This document shows positions 32,779-44,623 of a DNA stretch of 64,000 nt, piece after piece; within the stretch, counting starts at the first letter, position 1; the number at the start of each line of letters is the position of its first letter. The notes under the pieces were generated by a model that worked only from the letters and a program-made list of their open reading frames with translations, had not been told where the DNA came from and searched no databases. The stretch lies in assembly GCA_012184525.1 (NCBI GenBank), contig WOFQ01000040.1, forward strand, positions 186,001-250,000. Direction: 5' to 3'. The DNA comes from Xenoacremonium recifei (lineage: Eukaryota; Ascomycota; Sordariomycetes; Hypocreales; Nectriaceae). A program made the position numbers and the translations under genes.

Positions 32779-35344
32779 ATGATGGCAACGAGTATGGGCC
32801 CGAACTTTACTGGGCATCCGGCCATGGGACATCCAGGTGTCGCTGGCCATCCCATGGGGCCGGGGATGCCTCAGCACGCGGGCCAGCCTGGTGCTCCAGG
32901 CGCCGGCATGCCTCATCAATTCGGCGGTCCGATGGTGTCCGCTCCGGGAGGACAAGTAAACCCAGCCCTGATGGGCGGCGTGCCGCCGGGTGTGAACCCA
33001 AATGCTCATGCTTTGCAGCACCTGAATCCTGCTCAGCAGCAGATGTTCCAGCAGCAGCAGCAGCAACTGCAGAACCAATGTAAGCAGCCCCAGTCTCCGA
33101 CCCCGGCACTCGAGTACGCCCGTCTAATGCAGCCTCGTTCAGTCGTTAGCAACCCGAACGCTATCGCGGCGATGCGTCAGCAGCAGCAGCAACTCCTCCA
33201 GCATCAGCGACAGGCCATGATCGCTCAACAGGCGTTTCAGGCCAACATGAATGCCGGTGTGAACATGCCCATGGGCATGCAGCTCAGTCAGCAGCAGATA
33301 CATCAGCTCCGCCAGAGCGGCAGGCTGGGCGCGGTAGGTACCGTACGTGAATTTTAACACGTAGGCGCATCTGCCATGGACCGTAGAAAGCTAACTTTGC
33401 GACTCTAGCATCCTCAGCTTCTGGCCCAGCAAATGGCTCTCCATCAGCAGCAGCAACAGGCGCAGCAGCAGCAGCAGCAGGCTCAGGCGCAGGCTCAGGC
33501 TCAAGCCCAGGCGCAGGCGCAGGCCATGCATAATCAGCAAATGCAGGCCGGCCACAACCCCGGACAGCCCATGCCAATGAACGTCCAGGGAATGCCCAAC
33601 ATGCAACCGAACCAACTCGCGGCCACGCTCCAGAACCAGATGGCCGCCCAGCAGCAAGCACAGCAGCCGCAGGGTCAACCACAACCCCAACCGCAGCCCC
33701 AGCCACAGCAGCCCGGCCAACAACAACCCCAGCAGACGCCTCAGCAATCGTCGCAGGCTGGCACTCCCGCGCCGACGGGACCACAGACCCCGGCCCAGAC
33801 GCCCAGCGCGACCCCTGCCCAACCGAATCAACTCCCTCCCGGCCAGAATCAACCGCAACCCCCTCAACCGCAGCCTCAACCGCAACCCCAGATGAATCCC
33901 ATGGCCGCCCAGCAGCAGATGGCCCTGACGGGGCAGCTCATCAATCAGGCCCAGCAGGCGCAGCGCCGGGATAACATGAAGGGCCAGTGCTTGTTGAAGC
34001 TGATGCAGTTCAGCGAGCATCTGAGTGGCTTTCCGGTATGCGATCATCAATCCCATCCCATCCCATCCCACAGCCTCGCGTGCAGGATTCCATACTGACG
34101 ACCCCCCGCCGACAGGGCTCCAAGGGCAAAGACGATCTCTCGTACTGGAATCAGTTCGTGAGCCGCTTCTTCTCCCCGCATGCCGTCTTCCGACATTCCC
34201 TCCACATCACCGACGCCGAAGATGCGACCGATAAGCAATACGAAATTGCGTATCCTGCCATCGCCCGATACTTCCACACGCACTTCAGCAGCGGCGTCAA
34301 GAACATGCAGTTGATCATGGATAAGGGAACCACCGATCGACCGCTACCCGGAGAATGTCACTGCATAGAAAACTCCAAGGCCAGCCTCGTCTACTGGTAT
34401 GAGACAGGCTCTCATGTAAGTCATGATCGGATGCCATGAATTATCGCACGGTCGGGATGGATCACTGATTAGATTCCAGTTGGTTGCAAGCGGCACTCTT
34501 CGAGCGCAGTTCGATGCCGAACAGAAGATCGAGCTCTTCGAGTTCTTGACGACCGGACACGAAGAATACATTGCTCGGAAGCAAGTCATCGATGCCGCGA
34601 AGCCCGCCCACATGTGGATGAAAGAATGGCACAAGACGAACCAGACGGATGGCAAGGGATCGCCGGAAATGCCCAAGAAGGGCAAACGGCAATTGAAGTC
34701 GCCGCAGACGCAGCCTCCCGAGGTCCTGCATGATCTACCCGACTCGGCTGTCAACAGCGAGGGTGTCACAGCTGCTGTGCATCAGTTCCTTGAGGTATAA
34801 ACTCTTCAAGATTCCAGGCAGGCCTTTGACGCTGACAAGTTTATAGATCGTAGAAGTCATGGGACAGATGAACCCTCTGTTCAACTTCACACACTTCAAC
34901 CCCGGATTGGGACCGTATGCGGCACTTGAACAGTACGTCTCGACCAATATCACCGGGCAAGGCCCTGGCATGAACGGACAGCCCATGCCACAAGGACCGC
35001 CGCGGACACCCAGCTTCGGCCAGTTCCCCATGGGTGCGAGCCCGGCTGCCGTGCACATGAACCTGCCTGGCTCTCCTCACATCGGCAGCCCTGCTCCAGG
35101 ACACATGCAGGCGCCCGGCATGCAGATGCAGCAGAGCCAGCAGGGGACCAGCTCCAGCGGCCCCAGTGCAAACACTTCTCCCGCCTCCAACAAGCGAAGA
35201 CGGCCATCCGCTGTTAAGGCCGAGGATGACGGTTCTGGCGCTCCCACTCCAGGAGGAACAGGAGGCCAGATGAACGGCATGCCGCGGGCAACGAAGCCTC
35301 CGACACCTCGAATGACGAAGCGGGCGAAGGGCAACGCCTCATAG
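32779..35344 (+). CDS. ptaB: PtaB-like LIM-domain-binding transcription cofactor
   Basis: Five exons (32779-33333, 33409-34035, 34116-34415, 34480-34794, 34847-35344) give 764 aa. An alternative donor at 33343 also keeps the frame (767 aa). The first half is Gly/Pro/Met- then Gln-rich with long Q, QA and QP tracts. The LIM-binding domain follows: CLLKLMQFSEHLSGFPGSKG, LSYWNQFVSRFFSP, ARYFHTHFSSGVKNMQ, VYWYETGSHLVASGTLRAQF and ELFEFLTTGHEEYIARKQ. The C-terminus has a basic SNKRRRPS segment and ends MTKRAKGNAS. In Aspergillus, PtaB acts with SomA downstream of cAMP/PKA in adhesion, conidiation and biofilm formation; yeast Mfg1 is the counterpart. The first ATG of the frame is at 32779; the frame upstream contains none. 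Confidence 0.9.
33427..33900 (+). repeat. Glutamine-codon repeat tracts (CAG/CAA, Gln-Ala, Gln-Pro)
   Basis: Coding microsatellite-like region inside ptaB exon 2. CAGCAGCAG runs give way to alternating CAG-GCG/GCT (Gln-Ala, about 33478-33525) and CAA/CAG-CCx (Gln-Pro, about 33660-33720 and 33850-33890). Such tracts are prone to length change between strains. Confidence 0.9.
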
Positions 35345-36804
35345 TTCATCGACACCCCTTCGACCTGGGCCCGGAAATTCAGGCGATTCCGCATCAAGTC
35401 AATCGGGTCCTTCTAGATTCGCTTCATTCTGATGGCGGTCGGGCATAAGCTGTCTAGGCAGCCTGTCGGAGCTGGTTTATACCGCTCAACACAGCATGTC
35501 ATCCCCCTTATTATTTATGTCTTCACGTCACTTTATCATTGCATCACGGCGTCTTGGATCAGCTTGGGGCTCCGTCTCGCCTCGGTCTGAACAGTACCGA
35601 AAGCACTTGGAAGCAAGGTCTTGAGAGGGGCTGCATATGACACATGGCTTCGTCTTGAAGCAGAAGTGGTATGGCAGTCGTCACCAACTCTCGACGTCTT
35701 TGATGACCAAGATTGGCTCTCAACGAGAAACCGTTGAGAGTTTGAGATGTTCATGTCCCTTCTCATATGACGCATGACAGCGAATGTGCTTCCGCTGAGA
35801 TGTTAAGACGGCCATACTTCAACAACACTATGGGTTCGCGCGGAGAGCGGATCAGCGTCTAATTTGGGTATTACCCTGTCGGGCTACTCGTGTATTAAAA
35901 GGCGCTCAGCACTTGTTTGGGTCTTGAATCCGCTTGTTTTCTTACTTTTTTGCTTTTGGTTATCATCACTGCTGGTTTTCTGTTTTTTCGTTTTGGTTTA
36001 CCTCTGCCGATGGGATTAAAACAATGCTTTCTACGGGGTGTGCGCGATGGGATTTGGGACTGCACATGAGCGGATGGACAAAAGAGAAGCGCGAGACGAC
36101 GACGAAAGCATAACTGTTCTGTGTTGGCGCGAGGATTACGGAGTTGCTCGTTTTTACAAAATCTCGTCATTATACCTCGGTGCGTTATGTTAGCTTTGGG
36201 CTGTTTTGGCTGAGAAGGGTTACGGGGGGTGGAATGGACGTGGGCTGGACATAGGGCGAGGTCTTAGGATACCTTATTTGAAGCTTGATGAAGGATATAC
36301 ATTATCATCACACTTTGCGTTTTGGTTATGTGTTTGATTGCCTGTCTGATATTGCTCGACTCAAGTAAGTACTCGTAGGAAGCCCACATTGCTACTCTCC
36401 ATAATGTCCCATTTTCTGATGCCACCTTAGCCATAATTCTGCCTAAGCAATACATGATTTTCCTTTTCGTTACATGCCCATGTCCTCCATACTTGGTCGG
36501 CTCCAAAATTGCTCATGCCTACTCGTCATAAGCGTCGTCTCATCGTGAGTGTCGTAATGTCGTCGTTCTTGAACAGTAGTCGAGACGTCATATTCATTGA
36601 CTCGTAACGTCCCTTTGTCGGTACCATTCAAAGGACCCAGGTGCTGCGTCTATCAACGGGCACGCGTTCACGTGTCATGACCCAGGATTGGGGTCGCTGA
36701 CGACGCGGTCCGGGGGTTGCTTTCGGTCCCTCGACCGTTGGCTCCTCGTGCTGGGGCTGCCTCTTGCGCAGGCGAGCCGTGACGCCCGAAGAACCGGCGG
36801 CTAG
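35345..36804. other. Gene-free stretch downstream of ptaB
   Basis: About 1.46 kb, with T-rich runs around 35.9-36.0 kb. Only short, unconvincing frames are present. It is the region between the 3' ends of two convergent genes. Confidence 0.6.
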
Positions 36805-37341
36805 TCATTTGGACCACCAGGACCGCTTCTCCTGCTCGCCGACGATGCAGAGAAAGGGGCGCAGCGAGCCGCCAGAGCCGGCCATCATGTCCTTGAGAAC
36901 GCCCCAGTCGAGCTCGGAGCGCGCCATCAGGTCCGTCTTGTTGATGGGGCAGCGAAAGTGCCAGTCGGCCTCGTCCTCGCCCATGGGGATGATGTCGCCC
37001 AGGTAGGTCCAGTACATGGTCACGTTCTTGAGCTTGGGGGGCGAGCCGCGCTTCTTGGTGGTGGGCAGGTGGTCGCGCAGAGCGCGCATGAGGCCGCCCT
37101 TGGAGATGTCGATGGGGAGCGCGATCTGCTCGTCGGGGGAGTCCCAGGGGTGGGTGATGGGGTCGTCCGTGGCAGGGTTGTAGATGATCAGATTGAAGAT
37201 CAGACGCTTGGAGGGGGGGAGGATGGAACGGGTGGTGTTCTTGGGCAGGCGAGCCGTCGGAACAACAGGGATGGAACTGAAGCGACGGGGAGGGTCTCTC
37301 TTGGGAGCGAAAGGCTCAGCAGCGGTGATGCACAGATCCAT
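36805..37341 (-). CDS. Conserved-looking protein of unknown function (178 aa)
   Basis: A frame starting MDLCITAAEPFAPK with no domain I recognise. It contains KRLIFNLIIYNPATDDP, ISKGGLMRALRDHLP and NVTMYWTYLGDIIPMGEDE, and a Trp/Lys-rich end (EKRSWWSK). Composition and regular hydrophobic spacing look protein-like. An earlier in-frame ATG at 37575 would add 78 residues of Ser/Leu/Pro/Arg-rich sequence that looks more like leader or a targeting peptide. The frame extends to 37623 only through a GTG. No function is proposed. Confidence 0.6.
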   Translation of the reverse strand: MDLCITAAEPFAPKRDPPRRFSSIPVVPTARLPKNTTRSILPPSKRLIFNLIIYNPATDDPITHPWDSPDEQIALPIDISKGGLMRALRDHLPTTKKRGSPPKLKNVTMYWTYLGDIIPMGEDEADWHFRCPINKTDLMARSELDWGVLKDMMAGSGGSLRPFLCIVGEQEKRSWWSK

Positions 37342-37776
37342 AACAGCGGGTTTGGAGGAGTGTAGGAGTAGATAGGGGTTGGGAACGCGAGAGCTTTCGT
37401 CTCTGGCGAGGGCAGTGAGGGCTTTCAGGGGAGTGAGGGCGCGTGGGAGTTGAGGGTGTAGGAGTTGAAAGCGTTGCGAGAGGTTGAAAGAGGAGAGTGA
37501 CGGATGACTCCTCGTAGTTGGGCGGGGAAGCCTAGAGAAGGCGAGAGACTCTCTCACTTTGATCTCAAGTTTCATCTTTCCCGTCTGTGATGTTTGCAAA
37601 CAGTCCACCGCGTCTCTCCCCACCTGATAGGTCGGCCGCCCTCGGACTTACAGTGAATGTATGCTTAGGAAAAGTCAGGTAGCTTGGGGTCGCAAATGCT
37701 CTCAAGTGCTCGTAGACAGGATTTGAAGTGATATTGGTTCAGCTAGTGGCAGTATCTCGCACCATCTTGTCAACAA
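37342..37776. other. Intergenic
   Basis: Holds the possible N-terminal extension of the upstream gene's frame (to 37575). Nothing else is seen. Confidence 0.5.
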
Positions 37777-38745
37777 TTATGACTCCTCATGATCCGCCTC
37801 CTTTTCCCCAACCACAGATTCGCCCTCATGACTCGACACCCCAAGATCTATCAGTTGTTCTTGCTGGTCTGTGAGATTGCCTTTTTGTTGGTGTTGTGAA
37901 TCTGGTTGTGTTGGCTCTTCAACTTGATCTGAGCATCGTGTGCCGTCTAGGTCGTGAGTACTTGCGGAAGAAAGCGGTCGAGAATCGTCTTGGTGAGTAT
38001 CAGATGCAACATCTCCTCTGACAATTTGCGATGTATTGCTCTCTTGCTGTTGTGTGGGTTCTACCGTTGCTTCTGGAGGAGATGATGACACATTCGGTCG
38101 GTCTTCTTGTTGAGTCTGGTCATCTGTCCTGCTCCTACTGTTTGAGCTGTCTCTGCTTCTGCTGACTATTAGAGTGTTGTCAGGATCATTCTCTCTTGTG
38201 GAAACAAGGACGTCATTATTCTCGCACCGAGGGACCTCGTTGTCGTACTGTTCGTACGCGTCCAAGTCGATAAGCACGATGGCAGGATGCTGTCGACCAC
38301 CGATGTCTTGCATGATCGCGGCGAAGTCGGCATCAGAAGGCTTTGGTGCTAAGGGTATGGTCCGCGCAACCAGATTAGTCGGCAATTCATTCACGTTGAT
38401 GGACCCCGTCAGAGAGCCGTTCATCACTATCAAAGTCACCTGTCCGGCGTAGACAGGTTCTTCGAACCCCAGAGCGCGTGCCTTCTCGCTTAAAGCGCCA
38501 AGGAAGTCATCTCTGGAAAGATTTGCTGACATCGATACGATTTTATCATGAACGGGTACGCCTCCTGATTGACGTCTGTAGAAAATCAACCTGAAATTGA
38601 CTGATCGGGCCTGGTAAACGTTAAACACCGCGACTTGAGGGAACCAGACAGGATAGTAGTAAATAGGAGTGATCGTCCAGCTTACGACTGGCACAATCAC
38701 TTGAGTTGGTATAATTACCATGTTTGGGTAGACAAGATATGACAT
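37777..38745 (-). CDS. Orphan protein with hydrophobic N-terminus and Q/S/D/E-rich tail (322 aa)
   Basis: Single ATG-started exon. The first ~50 residues are unusually rich in Val, Ile, Tyr, Pro and Trp (VIVPVVSWTITPIYYYPVWF). A region that looks folded follows (about 55-170: LSRDDFLGALSEKARALG, VTLIVMNGSLTGSINV, HPAIVLIDLDAYEQYD). The last ~150 residues are low-complexity and acidic, with glutamine, serine and threonine and repeated TQQE/DQxQ patterns. No catalytic motif or known domain is visible. It is probably lineage-specific. It lies 436 bp upstream of another unrecognised gene on the same strand. Confidence 0.6.
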   Translation of the reverse strand: MSYLVYPNMVIIPTQVIVPVVSWTITPIYYYPVWFPQVAVFNVYQARSVNFRLIFYRRQSGGVPVHDKIVSMSANLSRDDFLGALSEKARALGFEEPVYAGQVTLIVMNGSLTGSINVNELPTNLVARTIPLAPKPSDADFAAIMQDIGGRQHPAIVLIDLDAYEQYDNEVPRCENNDVLVSTRENDPDNTLIVSRSRDSSNSRSRTDDQTQQEDRPNVSSSPPEATVEPTQQQESNTSQIVRGDVASDTHQDDSRPLSSASTHDLDGTRCSDQVEEPTQPDSQHQQKGNLTDQQEQLIDLGVSSHEGESVVGEKEADHEES

Positions 38746-40397
38746 TCCAGGGCAAAATGTTGGTTGGGCTTTGAAGAAAGGATACAGGAAGACAATGGAG
38801 TGTTAGCTTTGTGGGAGTTGTGGGAGAAGACAGCCAGAATCGTTGGAAGGGGTCTTTTTATAGTCAAATCGGCAACATGTTTCGCCTGCCGATGACCTCC
38901 TTGCCGCCATCTGAATGGGAAGGGTGAAGTGTCGCAGCTGATATCGGGAGTTTGTCGTTTGCCATTGCGGTCGTCCAGACGGTCGTCATCTGCTGTACGG
39001 GAGACCATCGATTCAGCGAACCAGGTCTGGATGAAACTGTCAGCTGCGGTATATTGGGCATCCTTTCCACGCACTTACGGCTCTAAGAGCACCATAATCT
39101 TAGTAGAGAATGAGAACTTAGTCACCGACTGTGGTGTTGTCCTGATGCCCGTACGCAAACAACCAAGCATATGATAGATGTTGATACCGGATTCGGACGC
39201 ATCGTGACCAGCTTCTGGCAATGATTGGCGGATTTTTTGTATTACGCTGAGGTTTGCGTGAAGCAGATGCGAAAAAAGCTGTTGCACGAACGTACTTCAC
39301 GATAGAGTCTAGTGGGTGTGAGGTGTGGTGAGGAAGGAAGGAGCGGCATCAACTTGCCTCCTGCCTTAGAGAGCCTAAGGCATCAACGAAAAGCAGAGAT
39401 GCCGGGACACAGAATCAATTCCTCTCTTGTCAATCATCTGCTTCCACCTTTTCTCCATCATTTCCTGCATTCACGGAAAGCCCATCATCTCCAACCAGGT
39501 CTTGTCTTGATGGCTTCGCTACCCTACAGCCGAACGGGCGGATCGATTGGCGGCTCGGAGTTCCTGGATATCGACGAAATGGGAACTTAGGGCTGACTGA
39601 AGGTTTGAGGGGACCATCTATTGCCAATAGCGCTGGGCTAATGAGTAGGCGGTAGTTCGTGTATGTCATCGATGCGAGGTCTGAATCCAATTGGCTGTGT
39701 CTCAAAGAGCATCGTCATCGTACTGCTCGGCAGCTCTCGCGAGCTTCAGCTCTGCAGCTGCCCAGCCCGCCACCCTTCGACCATCTAGCTGATCGCTTAA
39801 AATGCCGCGCCGCCCGAGTGAGCTCAATATCAAGTCATGCAGAGGCTTGGGCCAAGGGTGATGGTAGTCAAGACGGGCTTCAACCACAAGCGATAGGCCT
39901 TGGCACCCAATACGGCTGTCCCTGATAGACATCTCGCCTCTAGGTCCTTTCAAAGCCGAGTGTCAAGGCAATTGAGATGAGGGAATACACCTCCGGGATG
40001 ACTGCCGTTGAGGCAGATCTGCAATGCGCGGGAGATAGCACTTCGAAGGTAGTGTGCGTCGACCAGGACACTAATGCCGGGCAGCAACCATCTTTGTCCC
40101 GCGCCTCTCACCAGTAACGGTCTCGCAACGGCTTCCCTACCTCCCACACCAAACGCCACATCTTTCAAATAGACTTTCGCGACTACACCGCTGTTTCCTT
40201 TTTGCCGTGCCGACGCTCCCAAAGCGATGATGTAGCGCGGGCGGCCCTCATTCGGCCGAAAGCTTCCCACCTTATGCTGTCATTGCTATATTACAAGACC
40301 CTTTCCATCGCAGCCTCTAGCTTTGACTTCGCCACAGACTCTGCACTTCACATATGAGGCCATATCATAATATCCTCCCCTGAAACACCATGTTAAC
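38746..40397. other. Gene-free stretch
   Basis: 1.65 kb with short frames only. It includes the promoters of the two divergent flanking genes. Confidence 0.6.
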
Positions 40398-41731
40398 ATG
40401 CCGGGCGCCCTTATTCCACCCTGGTACCACAAGAGTATACCGACTACACACGATGTCGTCCTCGTCAGTATCATTTGGGGCGTTTCCTTGGGCCTGAGTG
40501 CCTTTGGCGTCATCAGGGCGGGAAACCAGACATATCATCAGTTCAAACGGACAAAGAAGGTCACGGCGTACATGGCTTTCATCTGGCTTGAACTGATAGC
40601 AAGTACGATCATTGGAGGTATCAGCTGGGGCTTTGTCTACAATACTATCCCGCCATGGTAGGTTGGGAACTGCTGTCGCTTCATTCCGGACTGAAAGGTG
40701 CTGACACAGACTGCCGTAGTTTCGAGATCTACTTCTTCATTCGTATGCCTTTGGCTCTCTAAGTTTATTTTGCCTTGCTAACCTAGCCTGCAGTCGTCCT
40801 CTGGGTCTTTCAGATCCAATGTATCATGCAAATTATTCTCAACCGCATCTCCCTCTTGGCTGTCAATCACAAAATCGTTCGTCGCCTCAAATGGGGTGTT
40901 TTTATTGTCATATCCCTCATCAACATCTCCGTTTTTTGCATCTGGCTTCCTGCTCGACTCCAAATTAGCCAGCGATATATAAACATCAACAATATCTGGG
41001 ATCGAATAGAGAAAAGCATCTTTGCTTGCATTGATGCTAGCCTGAATGCCTACTTCATCTACCTTGTTCGGTCGACACTCATCTCTTACGGCCTTACGAA
41101 ATACGTCGTCTTGTACCGTTTCAATCTGTGCATGATTTTCATATCAGTGAGCATGGATGTGTGTCTAAGCTAACGGTGGCAATATTGGTCATGTGTTAAC
41201 ATGATGTTAGGTTCTAATTATCACCATGATGTCCTTGAACAACTCCTTCTTGTCAGTATATTTAGTTCTGAGCAAACTATAAGGCTAACGCTCCATAGAT
41301 ACGTCCTTTTCCACCCTTTAGCCTACCTCGTCAAGCTTCATATCGAATTATCCATGGCCGAACTGATTGCCAAGATTGTCAAGGCGTCTGGCCCTGCCCT
41401 GCCTTGCCACTGTGCCTGCCATAGCACACATTTCCCGAACCGCCACGAGCTGAATACGATAATATACCCAAGTGGACAGTCTTCGGGTAGGATGGCTCCC
41501 ACGACAGGTCGTTTCCGCCGTATCCTATGGCCTGGGTGGCATCGTACCCGTGCAGGCCACAATACCGGCCCTCAAAGTCAGATGACGGAGCGACGGAAGG
41601 TTGCACGCTCAGAGCGACCCCAATCCCAGAGGTTCTCATGGCTCCCGTTTATTCCCATCAAGGAGTCCGTCATGACCAGCCTTTCGAGCTCCCAGGACAC
41701 TGCCAGCACGAGGAACGAGCACCAAGTCTAA
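40398..41731 (+). CDS. Orphan fungal multi-pass membrane protein (369 aa)
   Basis: Five exons (40398-40657, 40720-40742, 40794-41146, 41211-41251, 41299-41731), two of them micro-exons of 23 and 41 nt. Junctions are supported by phase and by continuous hydrophobic segments. Hydrophobic segments include VVLVSIIWGVSLGLSAFGVI, MAFIWLELIASTIIGGISWG, YFFILVLWVFQIQC, WGVFIVISLINISVFCIW and SLNAYFIYLVRSTL, and a further one across the last junctions. About seven spans are plausible. The tail after residue ~255 is hydrophilic and basic, presumably cytosolic. The layout resembles the many uncharacterised seven-span proteins of filamentous fungi. No receptor or transporter motif is seen, so no role is assigned. 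Confidence 0.7.
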
Positions 41732-43087
41732 GGGACTGAATCGCGGCAGGACTTTTGCTTGCCCACAACCTTTGGACAGACGCAAACGCCAAGGTTACAC
41801 TGGTCTGGTCTATGACTCTGGGCTTCGAACACAAAACCAGTCATCACCCAATCTCCCCCTTCCGTCTAACCTATCCAGGCCGCGGTGATACCCGAGCAAC
41901 GAGCGCCATTTGACTTCCCCGCGAATGGAGTTTGCATGGTCGTTAACCTTATTCAGAGTGGGCACGACAAACGGTCTGAGTGGGTAAAGCGATGTGTCAG
42001 AAAGGACCTTGAAGGAACCTTATGTGTGAACGACCCCCTTCACTCCGGAGTAACACAACGCCCTCTTGTGACGACGAAGGCTGAGCAACCTCAAGCTCGT
42101 GAGACCGAGACACACTTCTCGATGACTGGATAGAGAAGTCATGACATCGAAACCCAAATCTCGAGCTTGGGCACCTATCCAAATCTTCAACGATCCACCC
42201 GAGCTTCTCTGCCGAACAACCCCCCTGCAGCACCACTCTTCCAACATCGATCGATCAGCTCTGCCCAGCGCCTCGACTCGCTGAAAAGATGTCAGCCCCT
42301 CTCCTCTGACATTTACATCTCAACGCACGGCCGTCGCCTTACCTGACATCATCTGAGGCCATCATTCCGATCCAGACCCTTCTGGATGGCGCCACCGCAC
42401 CCCTCGATCGATCTCTTCCCCGACTTTGCATCTCTACCCCGCGAAATCCGGGGTATCGAGGGGTTCCATGGAGTTGCCGGTGGTATGATGGGATATGCAA
42501 GAGGGTTGGGGTTTTAGAAAGGGGGAGGGTGAGAGGTAGGAGGTTGAGAGACGTTGCGATTATTCTCTGCGTGTCATTGTGACACTTGAAAAGTCTTTCG
42601 CTTCTGTATGGCCAGCGAGTTCAAGCGTTTAGTTACAAAATCTAGAGATGCAGCAAGAAGGACAGTATCTGAATAATTTGGTATTTTTTTTTAACCCTTT
42701 TCATAGCCCAAGGACGTAAGCGACAAGACAACCTAGTCGTCAAGATACATTGCCACCAGCCATGAGCAAAAGTGTGTTGGTACAAAGGCGCCCCGGGCGC
42801 CCTCAAAAGTCCTGTGAAAACCTCACCATCATGATGCAACACCCGTCAAAAAGGGAGAAGCTCCCTATATTCCTTTTTCCGTTCTTGATGCCCCCATGAT
42901 GGCTCCACGTGTACCTTATTTATTCATCCTGTGATTCCCAATGCAACCCTCCCTTTATCCCGGAATGTTCATTCATCATCGTTCAATGTACTCCATCATA
43001 GACAAAAAGCTGGGGATCTGTCTGGGTTCGTTTCATGTTGTGCAAGAATCATTCGATGGCGTTCCCGGCCCGGTAATGTTGACCCCC
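41732..43087. other. Gene-free stretch
   Basis: 1.36 kb between convergent genes. No supported gene. Confidence 0.6.
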
Positions 43088-44623
43088 CTAAAGGACCTCC
43101 GGAGCCGGGTTCTCGTGCTTGGCCGTACTGCCCTTGCCTCTCCAAGTGCTGACGGCAGGGATGTTGGCCTCCCATCGTTCCTCATCAGTACCGTACGCCC
43201 GCGGTGTCAACTTGATGAGGGTGTGCAAAGGGACATTCATCCAGGGGCTCTTAGCCTGATCTTTCTTCATGAAGTAAGCGTAGATGCACCGCAGTACGGC
43301 CTGGTGTGTAACAATCAGAATGTCCTCGCTGCGCTCCAGCTCCATAATGATAGGCTCAAGACGGATGACCACATCGCGGTACGATTCTCCGCCTCGGTAG
43401 CGGTAGTTGTACTTGTCCTCGTCACGGGCGGCAAAGTCCTCTGGATAGCGGTCCTTGATCTCCTGGTAAGTGAGGCCATCACAGACACCGGAATCAAGTT
43501 CATCGAGGGCCTTCCACTGGAGTTGGTTGTAATGAGCGGGCAAGAAACGAGCAGTTGCGATGGTTCGTCGCAATGTAGAAGTCCACACAGTAAGAGGACG
43601 GTCGTCCTAGAAGATTGATAGTTAGTAACTAGATGCGATATCCAAAATAGTCTGCTGGACGTACCCCGACTGATTTCCTCACGAGTTCTGGGAGCTTTCT
43701 GGCATATTGCTCTCCCCGAGGTGACAACAAGGTATCACCGCCAATTCTTCCATCTAGGTTGTACAAAGACTCTCCATGCTATGGGAGCCGTTAGTACATG
43801 ACCATGGCAATGTTTTTATGCCTGAGATGAACACTTACTCTCGAAAGCCAAACTGATCGTGGTCGAATGTGCAGGTTCATCAGGTAGTAAACAATTCGGC
43901 TCTGAAGATAATCCTGAATGCGGCTGATGATGACCTGCTTTCCAACGTCCATGATCTTGAGATAGGTCAAATCGGCTTCATCACCGTTCTGGTCGATAGT
44001 CTTGTAAACCTTCTCATAGTTGCGAATGCGGTTGCGGAAGTCCAGAGCAGCAGCCTCAGGGTCCTGGCCGCGATAGTCCGGGCTAGTGGTTTTGACATCA
44101 CGGATGTTGGCCATAATGAGCTCTTCATCGTCGCATTTACTTTCAACAAAGAGCACCTCTACGCCATGGGCATTGCAGGTCTCGAGGATCCACTTTCTCC
44201 GATCCTGGGTCGAGTTGGTTGCGTCGAAGATGCCGACGACTCCTCCGGAGCGGAACCAGGCCAGCATGTCGGTCACGGCGGCCTCAGCAGCGGCCCGGCG
44301 TTTGCGCTCGCCTTCGGCATTGTTGAAATCAAAGAAATCTGCCGTAGGCTGGGGCGCATCGTTTCGCCGATAGTTGCCGACATTGAAGGTCTGGGCTGGG
44401 ATTGAGAGCCATTGCAGGTAGCGCTGGGCTGCACACCTCGCAATATTAGCTAAACTGTCTGCACTACCCGGGCGAACGGGAAGACACAGGGAGACTGTAA
44501 TTAAGGATGCTGCTTACCTCGTTGTGCTATGTAACTCTTCCCTCTCGCCGGAAGGCCCACCATGACAACACATATCTTGGTGTCCTCGACCTGAACTCCG
44601 ACGCCGTTAGTTCTGGAAGGCAT
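43088..44623 (-). CDS. 6-phosphofructo-2-kinase / fructose-2,6-bisphosphatase (bifunctional)
   Basis: Four exons (44623-44518, 44428-43839, 43778-43665, 43606-43088) give 442 aa. The kinase half has the nucleotide-binding loop MVGLPARGKSY (~21-31), FNVGNYRR, DATNSTQDRR and FVESKCDD. The phosphatase half is a histidine-phosphatase domain with RHGES (R232-S236, spanning an exon junction), WTSTLRRT, ALDELDSG (E306) and THQAVLRC (H371). All residues expected for both activities are present, so it should both make and degrade fructose-2,6-bisphosphate, which switches between glycolysis and gluconeogenesis. There is no long N-terminal regulatory extension of the kind seen in yeast Pfk26. Confidence 0.93.

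Noticed and set aside
33391..34071. 226-codon minus-strand ORF, Leu/Gly/Arg-rich
   Set aside because: It is the antisense of the ptaB glutamine tracts (CAG read as CTG). The plus strand is clearly coding with supported splice sites.
34050..34072. Short CCCAT repeat
   Set aside because: A few imperfect units inside a ptaB intron; no sign of function.
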